A stretch of DNA of 17,484 nucleotides from VRUE01 sp035707825 (GCA_035707825.1 DASSTR010000080.1:1-17484); one strand, 5' to 3'; positions 7,723 through 14,833 are shown, counted from the first letter of the stretch. The notes: generated from the letters alone by a model not told the origin. Program-made: numbers and translations.

Positions 7723-8229
7723 GTGACCAGGTCGACGCGGGACACGCTTCAGTTCGCGATCACCTTGATTGCCGCCCTGGCGCTGGGGTTCGCGCTCTCC
7801 AGCGCCTTCGGCCATGCCGAGACGGCCCCGACCGCAGTCCGCAGCGCCCTCGCCCAGAGCGAAAAGGTGCAGGGCGCCCCCGGACGCACCCTCGCCCTCA
7901 GCAAGGTCGTGATCGGGCCGGGCGCGAAACTGGCGCTGCACCACCACCTTGGCACGCAGGTCGCCCACATCCAGTCGGGTGTCCTCACCTACACCGTCGA
8001 GCAGGGGTCGGTCGTCGTCCGCCGCGGCGAGGCGGACCAGCAGCCCAAGGTCGTGCGCTCGATCGAGGCCGGGCAGACCGGGCGGATCCGCGCCGGCCAA
8101 TGGATCGTCGAGCAGCCTTCCGATATCCACCGGGCGGCCAACCACGGCTCCTCACCGGTCGTGATCTACCTGGCGACGCTGCTGAAGAAGGGCGCGCCGC
8201 CGTCCACGCCGGTCTCGCCCGGCGAGTAA
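7723..8229 (+). CDS. Membrane-anchored or secreted cupin-domain protein
   Basis: A 168-residue protein with an N-terminal signal or anchor helix (residues 8-30, LQFAITLIAALALGFALSSAF) ending before HAETAP. A cupin barrel follows, with motif 1 GPGAKLALHHHLGTQVAHIQ, giving H residues for a metal site, then GVLTYTVEQGS, and motif 2 IRAGQWIVEQPSDIHRAANH with a further histidine. The GTG start at 7723 has no strong ribosome site; it lies 45 bp after the exporter stop, which suggests read-through from the same promoter. The C-terminal tail is Pro-rich. The cupin fold is clear but the ligand or reaction is not; it could be a small-molecule binding or isomerising protein outside the membrane. A link to the exporter substrate is only an inference from position. 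Confidence 0.82.
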   Translation: MTRSTRDTLQFAITLIAALALGFALSSAFGHAETAPTAVRSALAQSEKVQGAPGRTLALSKVVIGPGAKLALHHHLGTQVAHIQSGVLTYTVEQGSVVVRRGEADQQPKVVRSIEAGQTGRIRAGQWIVEQPSDIHRAANHGSSPVVIYLATLLKKGAPPSTPVSPGE

Positions 8230-8243
8230 CCGGCCAGGGCCGG
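8230..8243. terminator. GC-rich hairpin directly after the cupin gene
   Basis: The arms CCGGCC (8230-8235) and GGCCGG (8238-8243) begin on the base after the TAA stop. The DNA is a perfect 14-bp inverted repeat; as RNA it would fold with about 5 bp and a four-base loop. There is no T tract, so intrinsic termination is uncertain, but the place between two converging genes fits a bidirectional stop. Confidence 0.4.
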
Positions 8244-8278
8244 GCTCCGCGAACCGGCCAGGCTCCGCGAACCGGGCG
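8243..8278. repeat. Two tandem copies of an 18-bp GC-rich unit
   Basis: GGCTCCGCGAACCGGCCA (8243-8260) is followed at once by GGCTCCGCGAACCGGGCG (8261-8278), with 16 of 18 bases equal. AACCGGCCAG at 8228-8237 is a partial third match. The repeat fills the space between the cupin and the convergent ArsR-like gene and ends 4 nt from that gene's stop. Confidence 0.75.
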
Positions 8279-8282
8279 AGGT

Positions 8283-8891
8283 CTACTCGGGCGACTCGAA
8301 GCCGAGCATCGAGACCGTGACCGAGATTCCCGGCTGCCCGTTTTCGGACAGCCGCCCGGCGCACTGGCTCTGGATTTCCATCAGGCCCTCCAGGGTCCGG
8401 GAGAGGAGCCCGGTCACCGCCTTCCATCCCTCCTCGTCGACCGCCATCGGCGTGCAGCTGAGATGACGGTCCTGGCGCCGGTCGAAGGTCTCCGCATCCA
8501 GCGCCTCTCGCGCCTTGTCGTTGATCATCTTCATCCCGGCGACCGAGATGCCGGTCTGCACCTCCGGCGAGAGTTGGCGCCAGGCATCGTCGCTCAGGAA
8601 CGAGCGGGTGATGCCGCAATAGAAGTGCTCGTTGGCCCCCCGCACCGGGCGTTCGTCGACCAGCTCGATGCAGCCGTACCTCTGCAACTGGCGGACGTGG
8701 TAGCTGACGTTGGTCAGCCGCTCGCCCAGCAGCCGCGAAATCTCGACCGGGCTAGCCGTCCGTTCGTTGAGAAGCGACAAGATCTGAGCCCGGAGCGGGT
8801 GGCTCAACGCCTTGACGAGGCGCTGATCGACCACCTCGGTGGCCTTCGCCCTGCTCTTCTCGCTTTTCGCCAACCGCGCCTCCTTGGACAC
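8283..8891 (-). CDS. ArsR-like winged-helix transcriptional regulator
   Basis: About 202 residues from the GTG at 8889-8891. The winged helix occupies roughly residues 20-95: LVKALSHPLRAQILSLLNER is the typical ArsR first helices, ASPVEISRLLGERLTNVSYH is the helix-turn-helix with recognition helix, and QLQRYGCIELVDERPVRGAN leads into the wing. The remaining part (96-202) is helical and contains DRHLSCTPMAVDEEGWKAVT; I do not recognise it as a known ligand domain. An earlier in-frame ATG at 9020 would add 43 residues without any family likeness; the GTG has GGGAGCGGGA just upstream, so I prefer it. The metal-binding cysteine motif of classical ArsR/SmtB is absent, so metal sensing is unlikely. 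No partner gene is obvious; it faces the cupin gene tail to tail and follows the MarR gene on the same strand. Confidence 0.85.
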   Translation of the reverse strand: MSKEARLAKSEKSRAKATEVVDQRLVKALSHPLRAQILSLLNERTASPVEISRLLGERLTNVSYHVRQLQRYGCIELVDERPVRGANEHFYCGITRSFLSDDAWRQLSPEVQTGISVAGMKMINDKAREALDAETFDRRQDRHLSCTPMAVDEEGWKAVTGLLSRTLEGLMEIQSQCAGRLSENGQPGISVTVSMLGFESPE

Positions 8892-8896
8892 TGTCC
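8886..8896. promoter_or_regulatory. Palindrome across the start codon of the ArsR-like gene
   Basis: GGACA (8886-8890) and TGTCC (8892-8896) flank a single base at 8891, giving a perfect 11-bp palindrome that contains the minus-strand GTG. It could be an operator for self-repression or chance. The rest of the gap 8892-9054 shows no gene; TTGAAC on the minus strand (about 8942-8947) is the only -35-like hexamer I found and it lacks a well-spaced -10. Confidence 0.3.
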
Positions 8897-9054
8897 CGCT
8901 CCCGACTACTCCACTGTATTGGCTCCATTCCTGCACAATGTTCAACTGATGAAGGGCCGTGAAGTGCTTGAGTGGTGTCCAGTAAGGGGCGCGACAAAGA
9001 GGCTCCCGCCGCGAGTCCAAACCGGCCCACGAGAGGCCTGGGACGCCGTTCCGC

Positions 9055-9531
9055 TCAGCGGCTGAGGCCCGGGTGGACCCCGCGGCCGAGGCCCTGCTCG
9101 GCGCCCAGCTTTTGCAGCAGCAAGGTCAGTCGCTTGCGCTCGGCGTCGCTCAATCCGCGAGCCAGCTCCTCTTCGTGTTCGGCCGCGATCTTTCGTCCGC
9201 GGGCGAGAAGGCGCCGGCCCTCGCCGGTCAGGTGCAGGGCGCGGACGCGCCGGTCGCTCGGATGCGGCCGCCGCTCGACCAGCCCCCGCCGCTCGAGCTC
9301 GTCGACGATCGCGACCATGCGGCTCGCCGGCGCGCCGATCGCCTCCCCGATCGCCTGCTGCGATTCTCCTTCGACGGCATCGACGACATTGAGGACGCGG
9401 AACAGGGGCGGCTGCAGGTCGATCGCGTCCAGTCGCTCGGCGAAGCGCCGCGACGCGTGGATGCCGACCTGGGAGAGGAGAAAGGCGAGGCTGGCCGGGG
9501 CCTTGTCGCCCGCGATGCGCCTAGCGGCCAT
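9055..9531 (-). CDS. MarR family transcriptional regulator
   Basis: A 158-residue protein of normal MarR length. The N-terminal helix (15-45) leads to the winged helix: LFRVLNVVDAVEGESQQAIG, then EAIGAPASRMVAIVDELERRG as the recognition helix, then LVERRPHPSDRRVRALHLT as the wing containing the family DxRxR signature (SDRRVRA). The C-terminal helices (about 105-150) complete the dimer. The ATG at 9529-9531 has GGAGGG just upstream. It is divergent from an MMPL exporter across 148 bp, and a palindrome sits between its -35 and -10 elements, so autoregulation and exporter control are likely. This resembles, in arrangement only, the MarR regulator beside the mycobacterial mmpL5 system. The ligand is unknown, and no oxidant-sensing cysteine is present. 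Confidence 0.93.
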   Translation of the reverse strand: MAARRIAGDKAPASLAFLLSQVGIHASRRFAERLDAIDLQPPLFRVLNVVDAVEGESQQAIGEAIGAPASRMVAIVDELERRGLVERRPHPSDRRVRALHLTGEGRRLLARGRKIAAEHEEELARGLSDAERKRLTLLLQKLGAEQGLGRGVHPGLSR

Positions 9532-9590
9532 GCGCCCTCCGCGAGGCCCTTCCCAGCGGACGTCTGCAACCGTGCTTTGGCATCATCGAA

Positions 9591-9619
9591 AGTCTAGCCG
9601 CTAGCAGTTCCGGTCCCAA
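9591..9619 (-). promoter_or_regulatory. Promoter and likely operator of the MarR gene
   Basis: On the minus strand, TTGGGA (9614-9619) and TAGACT (9591-9596) are separated by 17 nt. A perfect palindrome, CTAGC (9594-9598), one base, GCTAG (9600-9604), covers the -10 and the adjacent spacer. Its size fits a MarR half-site pair. It lies about 25 bp upstream of the exporter -10, so one bound dimer could affect both directions. Confidence 0.5.
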
Positions 9620-9627
9620 ATCATTCC

Positions 9628-9672
9628 TGCTATAAACCATTTCTCGTTCGAAGCTTCTTAGTCGAGAAAGGA
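9628..9672 (+). promoter_or_regulatory. Extended -10 promoter and leader of the MMPL gene
   Basis: TGCTATAAA at 9628-9636 is an extended -10 (TG, one base, TATAAA); no good -35 is seen. Transcription would start near 9643. The leader has an inverted repeat, TTTCTCG (9640-9646) and CGAGAAA (9663-9669), around GAAGCTTC (9650-9657). The downstream arm overlaps the start of the ribosome site AAAGGA (9667-9672), which is 7 nt before the ATG. This could be an operator or a weak translation-control hairpin. Confidence 0.45.
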
Positions 9673-9679
9673 CTTCTCC

Positions 9680-11827
9680 ATGACGCGCCGCCTCGCCCGC
9701 CTCGCCGATTTCAGCTACCGCCGCCGCGGCACCATGGTCCTCTGCTGGATCGTCGCGGCAATCGTGATCATCGGGCTCGGCAGCTCGTTCGCCGGGGAGT
9801 ACGAAGCCGACTACAACACCCCCGGCTCGGAGTCCAAGGCGGCGAGCGAACTGACCGAAAGCGCCTTCGACGGCTATTCGGGCCAGGAAATCTACGTCGT
9901 CTGGAAAGACCCGAACGGAGCGACGAGCCCTGCGGCGAAGAGGAAGATGGACGCCTTCTTCACCGAAGCCGAAGCGGTGAAGAACGTCGAGCGGCGGGAG
10001 GCCATCCGGGTCTCCAAGGACGGCACGATCGCGACGACGACGCTGCCGCTGACCATCCCCGGATGGGAGGTCAAGAAGGAGCAGGGCGAACAGCTGATCG
10101 CCGCGGCCGAAGCCAATGACGGCGACGGGCTCGAGATCAAGCTCGGCGGCGAACCGATCTACGCCGCCCAGGAATCGACCAGCCCGGAGGGGATCGGCTT
10201 CCTCGCCGCGGCGATCGTGCTGCTGATCGCCTTCGGCTCCCTGGTCGCCGCCGGCCTGCCCCTGGCGATCGCCCTGATCGGCCTCGGCATCTCCTCCGGC
10301 GGCCTGATCGTGCTGCTGGCCAATGTGATCGACGTGCCCAACTGGACGACGGCCGTCACCGGCTTGATCGGCATCGGCGTCGGTATCGACTACGCGTTGC
10401 TGGTCATCACCCGCTTCCGCACCTCGCTGAAGGCGGGCAACGACCGCCACGACGCTGTCGTCGAGGCCGTGACTACGGCCGGCCGCAGCGTCCTGATCGC
10501 CGGCTGCACCGTCGTGATCGCCGTGCTGGGGCTGTTCCTGACCGGGCTCCCCTACATGTACGGGGTGGCGATCTCGGCCTCGATGGCGGTGCTGGTGGTG
10601 ATGCTCGCGGCGGTCAGCCTGCTGCCGGCCCTCCTCTCCTACCTCGGCCCGCGGATCGACCGGCTGCGGATCCCGTTCCTGGGCCGCAGGCTCGACCGAG
10701 TCGAAGGGGATGGAAACTCGCCGGCGGCCCGCTGGAGCCACGCCGTGCAAAGGCGGCCGTGGACGGCGGCGATCGCCGCCGCCGCGGTGCTCCTCGCGCT
10801 TGCCGCGCCGGCGCTCGGGATGCGGCTCGGCTTCCCCGATGCCGGCAACGACCCGCCCGACACGATGACTCGTCAGGCCTACGACCTGATGACGGAGGGC
10901 TTTGGCCCGGGCACCAACGGCCCGCTGGTGATCGCGGCCGAAATGCCCGGCCCGTCCGGCAAGGCCGATGTCGAAAGCCTCGTCACGCGGCTGCGCGGCG
11001 AGCAGGGTGTCGCCTACGTGCCGGCGCCCCGCTACAACTCCGAGAGCAGCGCCGCGATCATCACCGTGATCCCGAGCACCTCGCCGCAGGACCAGGCGAC
11101 CTCCGACCTGGTCGATCGCCTACGCGGCACGGTGATACCCGAGACCCTCGGCAGCTCCGAAGTCACCGCGCTGGTCGGCGGTGTCAACGCGGCGCTCGAG
11201 GACCAGAGCGAATACATCACCGGCCGCATGCCGTGGTTCATCGCCGGCGTGGTCGGCCTCTCGTTCCTGCTCTTGCTGATGGCCTTCCACTCGCCGCTGA
11301 TCTCGCTCAAGGCGGCGATCATGAACCTGCTCTCGGTCTCCGCGGCCTACGGGGTGATGACCCTGGTCTCCAAGGGCGGCGCGGTAGGCGAACTGATCGG
11401 GATCGACCACGAAGTGCCGATCGCTCCGTTCATGCCGGTGATGATGTTCGCCATCCTCTTCGGCCTCTCGATGGATTACGAGGTCTTCCTGATCTCGCGG
11501 ATCCGCGAGGAGTACCTGAAGGACCGCGACACCAGGCGGGCGGTGGCGGACGGCCTGGCGAAGACGGCGCGGGTGATTACCGCGGCGGCGGCGATCATGG
11601 TGGTCGTCTTCCTCGCCTTCGTCGCCTCGCCGGAAGTGTTCCTGAAGCTGTTCGGGATCGGGCTCGCCTCGGCGATCTTCCTCGACGCGACGCTGGTGCG
11701 GATGGTGCTCGTGCCGGCGGTGATGCAGCTGCTCGGGCCGCGCAACTGGTGGATACCCAGCTGGCTGGAGCGCATCCTCCCCCGCATCGAAGTTGAGCGG
11801 CCGGCGGGTGCGGAGGGCCGCCCCTAA
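9680..11827 (+). CDS. MMPL/RND family transporter
   Basis: A 715-residue inner-membrane exporter with the duplicated RND layout: one membrane helix (about 19-37), an external loop domain (38-170), five helices, then a second half with one helix (about 362-382), a second external domain (385-510) and five more helices. Each half keeps its conserved membrane aspartate: GIGVGIDYALL with D237 and FGLSMDYEVFLISRI with D599, both followed by the family's basic residues (ITRFR, SRIREE). These residues are expected to use the proton gradient. MMPL proteins export lipids or hydrophobic compounds in actinobacteria. The ATG has AAAGGA 7 nt upstream. There is no MmpS-like partner. It is divergent from a MarR regulator and followed within 65 bp by a membrane phosphodiesterase gene, probably in the same operon. 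Substrate unknown. Confidence 0.93.
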   Translation: MTRRLARLADFSYRRRGTMVLCWIVAAIVIIGLGSSFAGEYEADYNTPGSESKAASELTESAFDGYSGQEIYVVWKDPNGATSPAAKRKMDAFFTEAEAVKNVERREAIRVSKDGTIATTTLPLTIPGWEVKKEQGEQLIAAAEANDGDGLEIKLGGEPIYAAQESTSPEGIGFLAAAIVLLIAFGSLVAAGLPLAIALIGLGISSGGLIVLLANVIDVPNWTTAVTGLIGIGVGIDYALLVITRFRTSLKAGNDRHDAVVEAVTTAGRSVLIAGCTVVIAVLGLFLTGLPYMYGVAISASMAVLVVMLAAVSLLPALLSYLGPRIDRLRIPFLGRRLDRVEGDGNSPAARWSHAVQRRPWTAAIAAAAVLLALAAPALGMRLGFPDAGNDPPDTMTRQAYDLMTEGFGPGTNGPLVIAAEMPGPSGKADVESLVTRLRGEQGVAYVPAPRYNSESSAAIITVIPSTSPQDQATSDLVDRLRGTVIPETLGSSEVTALVGGVNAALEDQSEYITGRMPWFIAGVVGLSFLLLLMAFHSPLISLKAAIMNLLSVSAAYGVMTLVSKGGAVGELIGIDHEVPIAPFMPVMMFAILFGLSMDYEVFLISRIREEYLKDRDTRRAVADGLAKTARVITAAAAIMVVVFLAFVASPEVFLKLFGIGLASAIFLDATLVRMVLVPAVMQLLGPRNWWIPSWLERILPRIEVERPAGAEGRP

Positions 11828-11892
11828 TCATCTAGGCGGGCTCCGCTCTGGTTCGCAAGGCAATCGAAAAAGCCGGCGCGCGGCGCTACTGG

Positions 11893-12822
11893 TTGATCTG
11901 GGCGGCGGCGGTGCCGCTGGCGCTGTGGGCCCTGGTCCGGGCCTTCGGGCTGGAGACGGGCGTCCTGCTGACGGGGCTGATGTGGTTCACCCCCTACGCG
12001 GCGGTCGCCGCGCTGCTCGTTGCCGGCGTCGCCGTCGCCCTGCGCAACTGGGCCGCGGCCGCCCTGGCCGCGATCGCGACCGTCGTCCTGGCGCTCGCCG
12101 TCCTGCCGCGCACGATCGGCACCGAAATCGCCCGGGCCGACGGCCGCGAAACGCTCACCGTGCTGTCGGCGAACGTCTATCTCGGCAACGCCGATCCGAC
12201 CGCCCTGCTCGACCTCGTCGACCGCTACCGCCCCGACGTGCTCAGCATCGAGGAGCTGACGCCCTCGTTCGTCGCCAAGCTGCACCGGCTGGGACTCCAG
12301 CGGCGGCTGCCGTACTCGGTGCTGATGCCGCGGCCGGGGGGCCGGGGAGGAGGCCTGTACGCGCGCTATCCCCTCAGACGACTCGCCCTCCAGACCCACT
12401 TCGCCTTCCGCATGCCGCGCGCCATGCTCACGCTCCCCGATGGCAGGCGCCTGCGTGTGATCGCCGTGCATCCGCCGCCCCCGAACATGGGATACGAGAA
12501 CTGGCGCAAGCCGCTGGAAAGCCTTCCGGCTGCCGGCGCCGGCGCGCCCTGGGTACTGACAGGGGACTTCAACTCCACCTTCGACCAGGCCGAGTTCCGC
12601 CGCGTCGTCGACCGTGGATACAGGGACGCCGGCGACGCCACCGGCAAGGGCCTGGAGCCGACCTGGCCGAGCCGCCGCGTCTTCCCCTGGGGCCTGATGA
12701 CGATCGACCACATCCTTGCCGACCGCCGCCTCGGCATAGCCGGCTACGGGGTCGACGGCCTGCCCGGAAGCGATCACCGCGCCATCCACGCTCAACTCGT
12801 CCTGCCGCGCCCTCCCCGCTAG
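11893..12822 (+). CDS. Membrane-anchored endonuclease/exonuclease/phosphatase protein, VanJ-like
   Basis: From the TTG at 11893 this is 309 residues: about three N-terminal membrane helices (2-80) and then an EEP catalytic domain (88-305). Catalytic elements are LSANVYLGNAD, LSIEEL with E120, VLTGDFN with D225 and N227, TIDHIL, and GSDHRAI with D294 and H295. This layout, membrane helices then an external EEP domain, is that of VanJ of Streptomyces, associated with teicoplanin resistance and thought to act on undecaprenyl pyrophosphate; the assignment here is by architecture. The start is uncertain. The frame is open back to 11836, and a CTG at 11848 would give LVRKAIEKAGARRYWLIW, a positively charged lead that suits the first membrane helix; the TTG has no ribosome site. 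It follows the MMPL gene closely and converges on the oxidoreductase gene 27 bp away. Confidence 0.85.
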   Translation: MIWAAAVPLALWALVRAFGLETGVLLTGLMWFTPYAAVAALLVAGVAVALRNWAAAALAAIATVVLALAVLPRTIGTEIARADGRETLTVLSANVYLGNADPTALLDLVDRYRPDVLSIEELTPSFVAKLHRLGLQRRLPYSVLMPRPGGRGGGLYARYPLRRLALQTHFAFRMPRAMLTLPDGRRLRVIAVHPPPPNMGYENWRKPLESLPAAGAGAPWVLTGDFNSTFDQAEFRRVVDRGYRDAGDATGKGLEPTWPSRRVFPWGLMTIDHILADRRLGIAGYGVDGLPGSDHRAIHAQLVLPRPPR

Positions 12823-12849
12823 ATCATCGATTCGACGGCGAGGTGGGAC

Positions 12850-14418
12850 TCAGGACGCCAGGCGCTCGTGCACGAAGCGCACCACGGCGGCGCCCTCGCC
12901 GACCGCCGTCGCGCAGCGCTTGATCGAGCCCGCTCGCACGTCGCCCGCGGCGTAGACGCCGGGGACGCTGGTCTCGAGCAGCCCTTCCGCTCCGGCCTCG
13001 GCGCCGGTGAGGAGGAACCCGTCGGGGTCGCGCAGCACCACGTCGTCGAGCCACTCGGTGCAGGGCGCGGCGCCGAGGAAGAGGAAGAGGAATGAGAGGG
13101 GCAACTGCTCCCCATCGGTGAGGGTGACGCCCTCCAGTCTGCCGTCCTCACCATGCAGAGCGGCGACTTCGCTGCGGTCGCGCACCGCTACGCCATAGCG
13201 ATCGAGCTCCGCGATCAGGTAGTGGGACATCGTCTCGCCGAGGTCGGCCCGGCGGTGCAGAAGCGTGACCAGGGCGCCGCCGCGCGCCAGCCAGACAGCG
13301 GCTTGGGCCGCGGAGTTGCCGCCGCCGACCACACCGACGCGCTGCCCGCCGCAGATCTTTGCCTCCGGAGGGCCCGCCGCGTAGAAGACGCTGATCCCCT
13401 CGAACAGGCCGAGGCCCGCGACCGGCAGGCGCCTGTATTCGGCCCCGGTGGCGAGCAGCACCGCCGCCGCGCTCACCTCGTGGCCCTCCTCCAACCTGAC
13501 GAGGTGGCGGTCGGAGCCCGGCTCGAGGGTCGCGGCGCGATAGGGGGTGGCGGTCCGGGCATCGAACTTGCGCGCCTGGGAGACGGCGCGGCTGACCAGT
13601 TCGGTGCCGCTGATGCCGGCAGGAAAGCCGAGGTAGTTCTCGATCCGCCGCGAGGTCCCCGCCTGGCCGCCGAGGACAGTGCTCTCGACCAGCAGGGTGT
13701 CGAGGCCCTCCGAGGCTCCGTAGACGGCGGCGCCGAGGCCGGCCGGCCCGCCGCCGAGGATCAGCAGGTCGACCTCCTCGCGGCGCTCCAACTCGAGGCC
13801 GATCCCGAGCGCCCGTGAGAGCTGCCCGTTGCTCGGCGCCCGCAAGTCGGCGCCGCCGGGAAGGCGCACGAGCGGCACTTCCGCCGGCTCCAGGCCGGCG
13901 ACCAGAGCCGCCGCCTCCTCGCTGTCTTCCGGCTTCAGCCAGACGTGGGGGAGCCACATGCGCCTGGCGAAGTCGAGCAGGCGGCGGGTATCGGCGGACT
14001 CGGCCGGCCCGACGATCTCGATGCCGATCCCATCCAGGCGCTGCAGCAGCTCGCGCCGCTGGGAAAAGGCCGAGAGGAGCAGGTCCGAGAGCGAGTTGTC
14101 CTCGAACAGCAGCCCTCTGAGCACCTCGCGGTCGACCGCTATGTAGCGGGTCGGCTCGGTAACCACGGCGGTAAGGAAGACGGTCTGGCCGGAGAGCAGG
14201 TTCATCTCCCCGAGGAAGCCCGAGGGGCCGTGGCGGACGATCTCGCGGCCGCTCGCGTCGGTGATCGCGACCTCGCCCTCGACGATCGCTATGAAGGGGT
14301 AGCTCTCGTCCCCGACTTCGAACAGCGTCTCCCCGACCTCGGCCGTGCGCGCCTCGCCGTGCTCGGAGAGGGTGGCCAGCTGCGCGGCCGAAAGGACTCG
14401 TGCCCCGTCCCCGGCCAT
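12850..14418 (-). CDS. Cyclic-nucleotide-fold / thioredoxin-reductase-like FAD oxidoreductase without CxxC
   Basis: A 522-residue three-part protein. Residues 8-125 form a cNMP-binding-type beta roll (ETLFEVGDESYPFIAIVEGE, SGFLGEMNLLSGQTVFLTAV); the arginine that normally binds cyclic-nucleotide phosphate is not seen. Residues 130-205 look like a degenerate thioredoxin fold (IEIVGPAESADTRRLLDFAR, VPLVRLPGG) without CxxC. Residues 215-522 are a thioredoxin-reductase-like part: FAD GGGPAG (222-227), NAD(P) GVVGGGNSAAQAA (362-373), and terminal YAAGDVRAG with D493. The redox pair CxxC, expected near 345-357, is replaced by FYAAGPPEAKICGG with only C356. Similar three-part proteins occur in mycobacteria, so this is a family trait rather than damage. 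Its ATG is 4 nt after the stop of the UBP zinc finger gene, indicating coupling. Electron acceptor and ligand are unknown. Confidence 0.9.
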   Translation of the reverse strand: MAGDGARVLSAAQLATLSEHGEARTAEVGETLFEVGDESYPFIAIVEGEVAITDASGREIVRHGPSGFLGEMNLLSGQTVFLTAVVTEPTRYIAVDREVLRGLLFEDNSLSDLLLSAFSQRRELLQRLDGIGIEIVGPAESADTRRLLDFARRMWLPHVWLKPEDSEEAAALVAGLEPAEVPLVRLPGGADLRAPSNGQLSRALGIGLELERREEVDLLILGGGPAGLGAAVYGASEGLDTLLVESTVLGGQAGTSRRIENYLGFPAGISGTELVSRAVSQARKFDARTATPYRAATLEPGSDRHLVRLEEGHEVSAAAVLLATGAEYRRLPVAGLGLFEGISVFYAAGPPEAKICGGQRVGVVGGGNSAAQAAVWLARGGALVTLLHRRADLGETMSHYLIAELDRYGVAVRDRSEVAALHGEDGRLEGVTLTDGEQLPLSFLFLFLGAAPCTEWLDDVVLRDPDGFLLTGAEAGAEGLLETSVPGVYAAGDVRAGSIKRCATAVGEGAAVVRFVHERLAS

Positions 14419-14422
14419 GCGC

Positions 14423-14734
14423 TCAGAGAAGCGGGGACGGTGGGATCTGGGTCTCCCCCTGCACCTGAGGGAGGATCAGCGCCACCTCGTCCACGAAGCA
14501 CCATGACCAGTCTTCGCGCGGCTCCAGCGAGCGAATCAACGGGTGCTCGCTGCTGTGCGCGTGGGCGCTGGCGTGCCGATTCGGGGAGTCGTCGCAGCAG
14601 CCGACCTTTCCGCACTCGAGGCAGATTCGAAGGTGCAGCCAGGGGTCTCCGGCCGCCAGGCACTCCTCGCAGCCATCGACGGACTCGGGCAGCCGAGTGA
14701 TCCGGACGCGGTCGAGGTGAGTGCAGGCGGGCAT
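14423..14734 (-). CDS. UBP-type zinc finger protein
   Basis: A 103-residue protein, essentially one ZnF-UBP domain. From the ATG at 14732-14734 the likely ligands are C4 and H6, C22 and C25 (CEEC), C38 and C41 (CLEC), C46, H54, H58, H60 and H64, in the order typical of the domain; the core reads HLRICLECGKVGCCDDSPN, and the end SWCFVDEVALIL is also characteristic. A GTG at 14743 would add three residues, but it lies inside GAGGTG, which makes a better ribosome site for the ATG. The domain binds ubiquitin C-termini in eukaryotes; no ubiquitin-like gene is seen here, so its bacterial ligand is unknown. It stands 4 nt before the oxidoreductase gene on the same strand, and this pairing recurs in actinobacteria to my knowledge, suggesting a shared redox or regulatory complex. 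Confidence 0.9.
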   Translation of the reverse strand: MPACTHLDRVRITRLPESVDGCEECLAAGDPWLHLRICLECGKVGCCDDSPNRHASAHAHSSEHPLIRSLEPREDWSWCFVDEVALILPQVQGETQIPPSPLL

Positions 14735-14765
14735 TCGCTTCACCTCAGCTTAGAGCCCGTCTGGA

Positions 14766-14833
14766 CGCTTAGGAGCACTTTTGTTCCCCGGCCCGGTTTA
14801 GGCTCCTACGCCTACAGGGCCGGATTCGAAGCG
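14766..14833 (+). promoter_or_regulatory. Interlocking inverted repeats in the leader of the FMN reductase gene
   Basis: Several inverted repeats overlap here. An outer pair is CGCTT (14766-14770) with AAGCG (14829-14833), the latter touching the ribosome site AGGAG (14834-14838). Inside, CCGGCCC (14788-14794) pairs with GGGCCGG (14817-14823), enclosing TAGGC (14799-14803) with GCCTA (14810-14814) and the loop TCCTAC. That loop can pair with TAGGA at 14770-14774; as DNA, TAGGAGC (14770-14776) and GCTCCTA (14802-14808) are also a perfect inverted repeat. The layout could form an RNA with an outer stem, a hairpin and a pseudoknot, or hold protein operators. No known riboswitch class was recognised. 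Confidence 0.4.

Noticed and set aside
6070..8145. A 691-codon open frame on the minus strand opposite the exporter and cupin genes
   Set aside because: It mirrors the plus-strand genes codon for codon, is rich in Arg/Asp/Gly/His with no fold or motif, and crosses two clear genes; it is a GC-bias shadow.
14764..14787. ECF-type promoter on the minus strand (GGAAC, 15 nt, CGTC) for the zinc finger/oxidoreductase operon
   Set aside because: The hexamers resemble an ECF pattern, but the spacer is about one base too short and the bases lie within the inverted repeats; not strong enough to call.
14795..14822. Second SigF-type promoter (GGTTT, 17 nt, GGGCCG) before the FMN reductase
   Set aside because: The spacing is right but the -10 lacks the TA of GGGTA, and both parts belong to the GC-rich hairpin.
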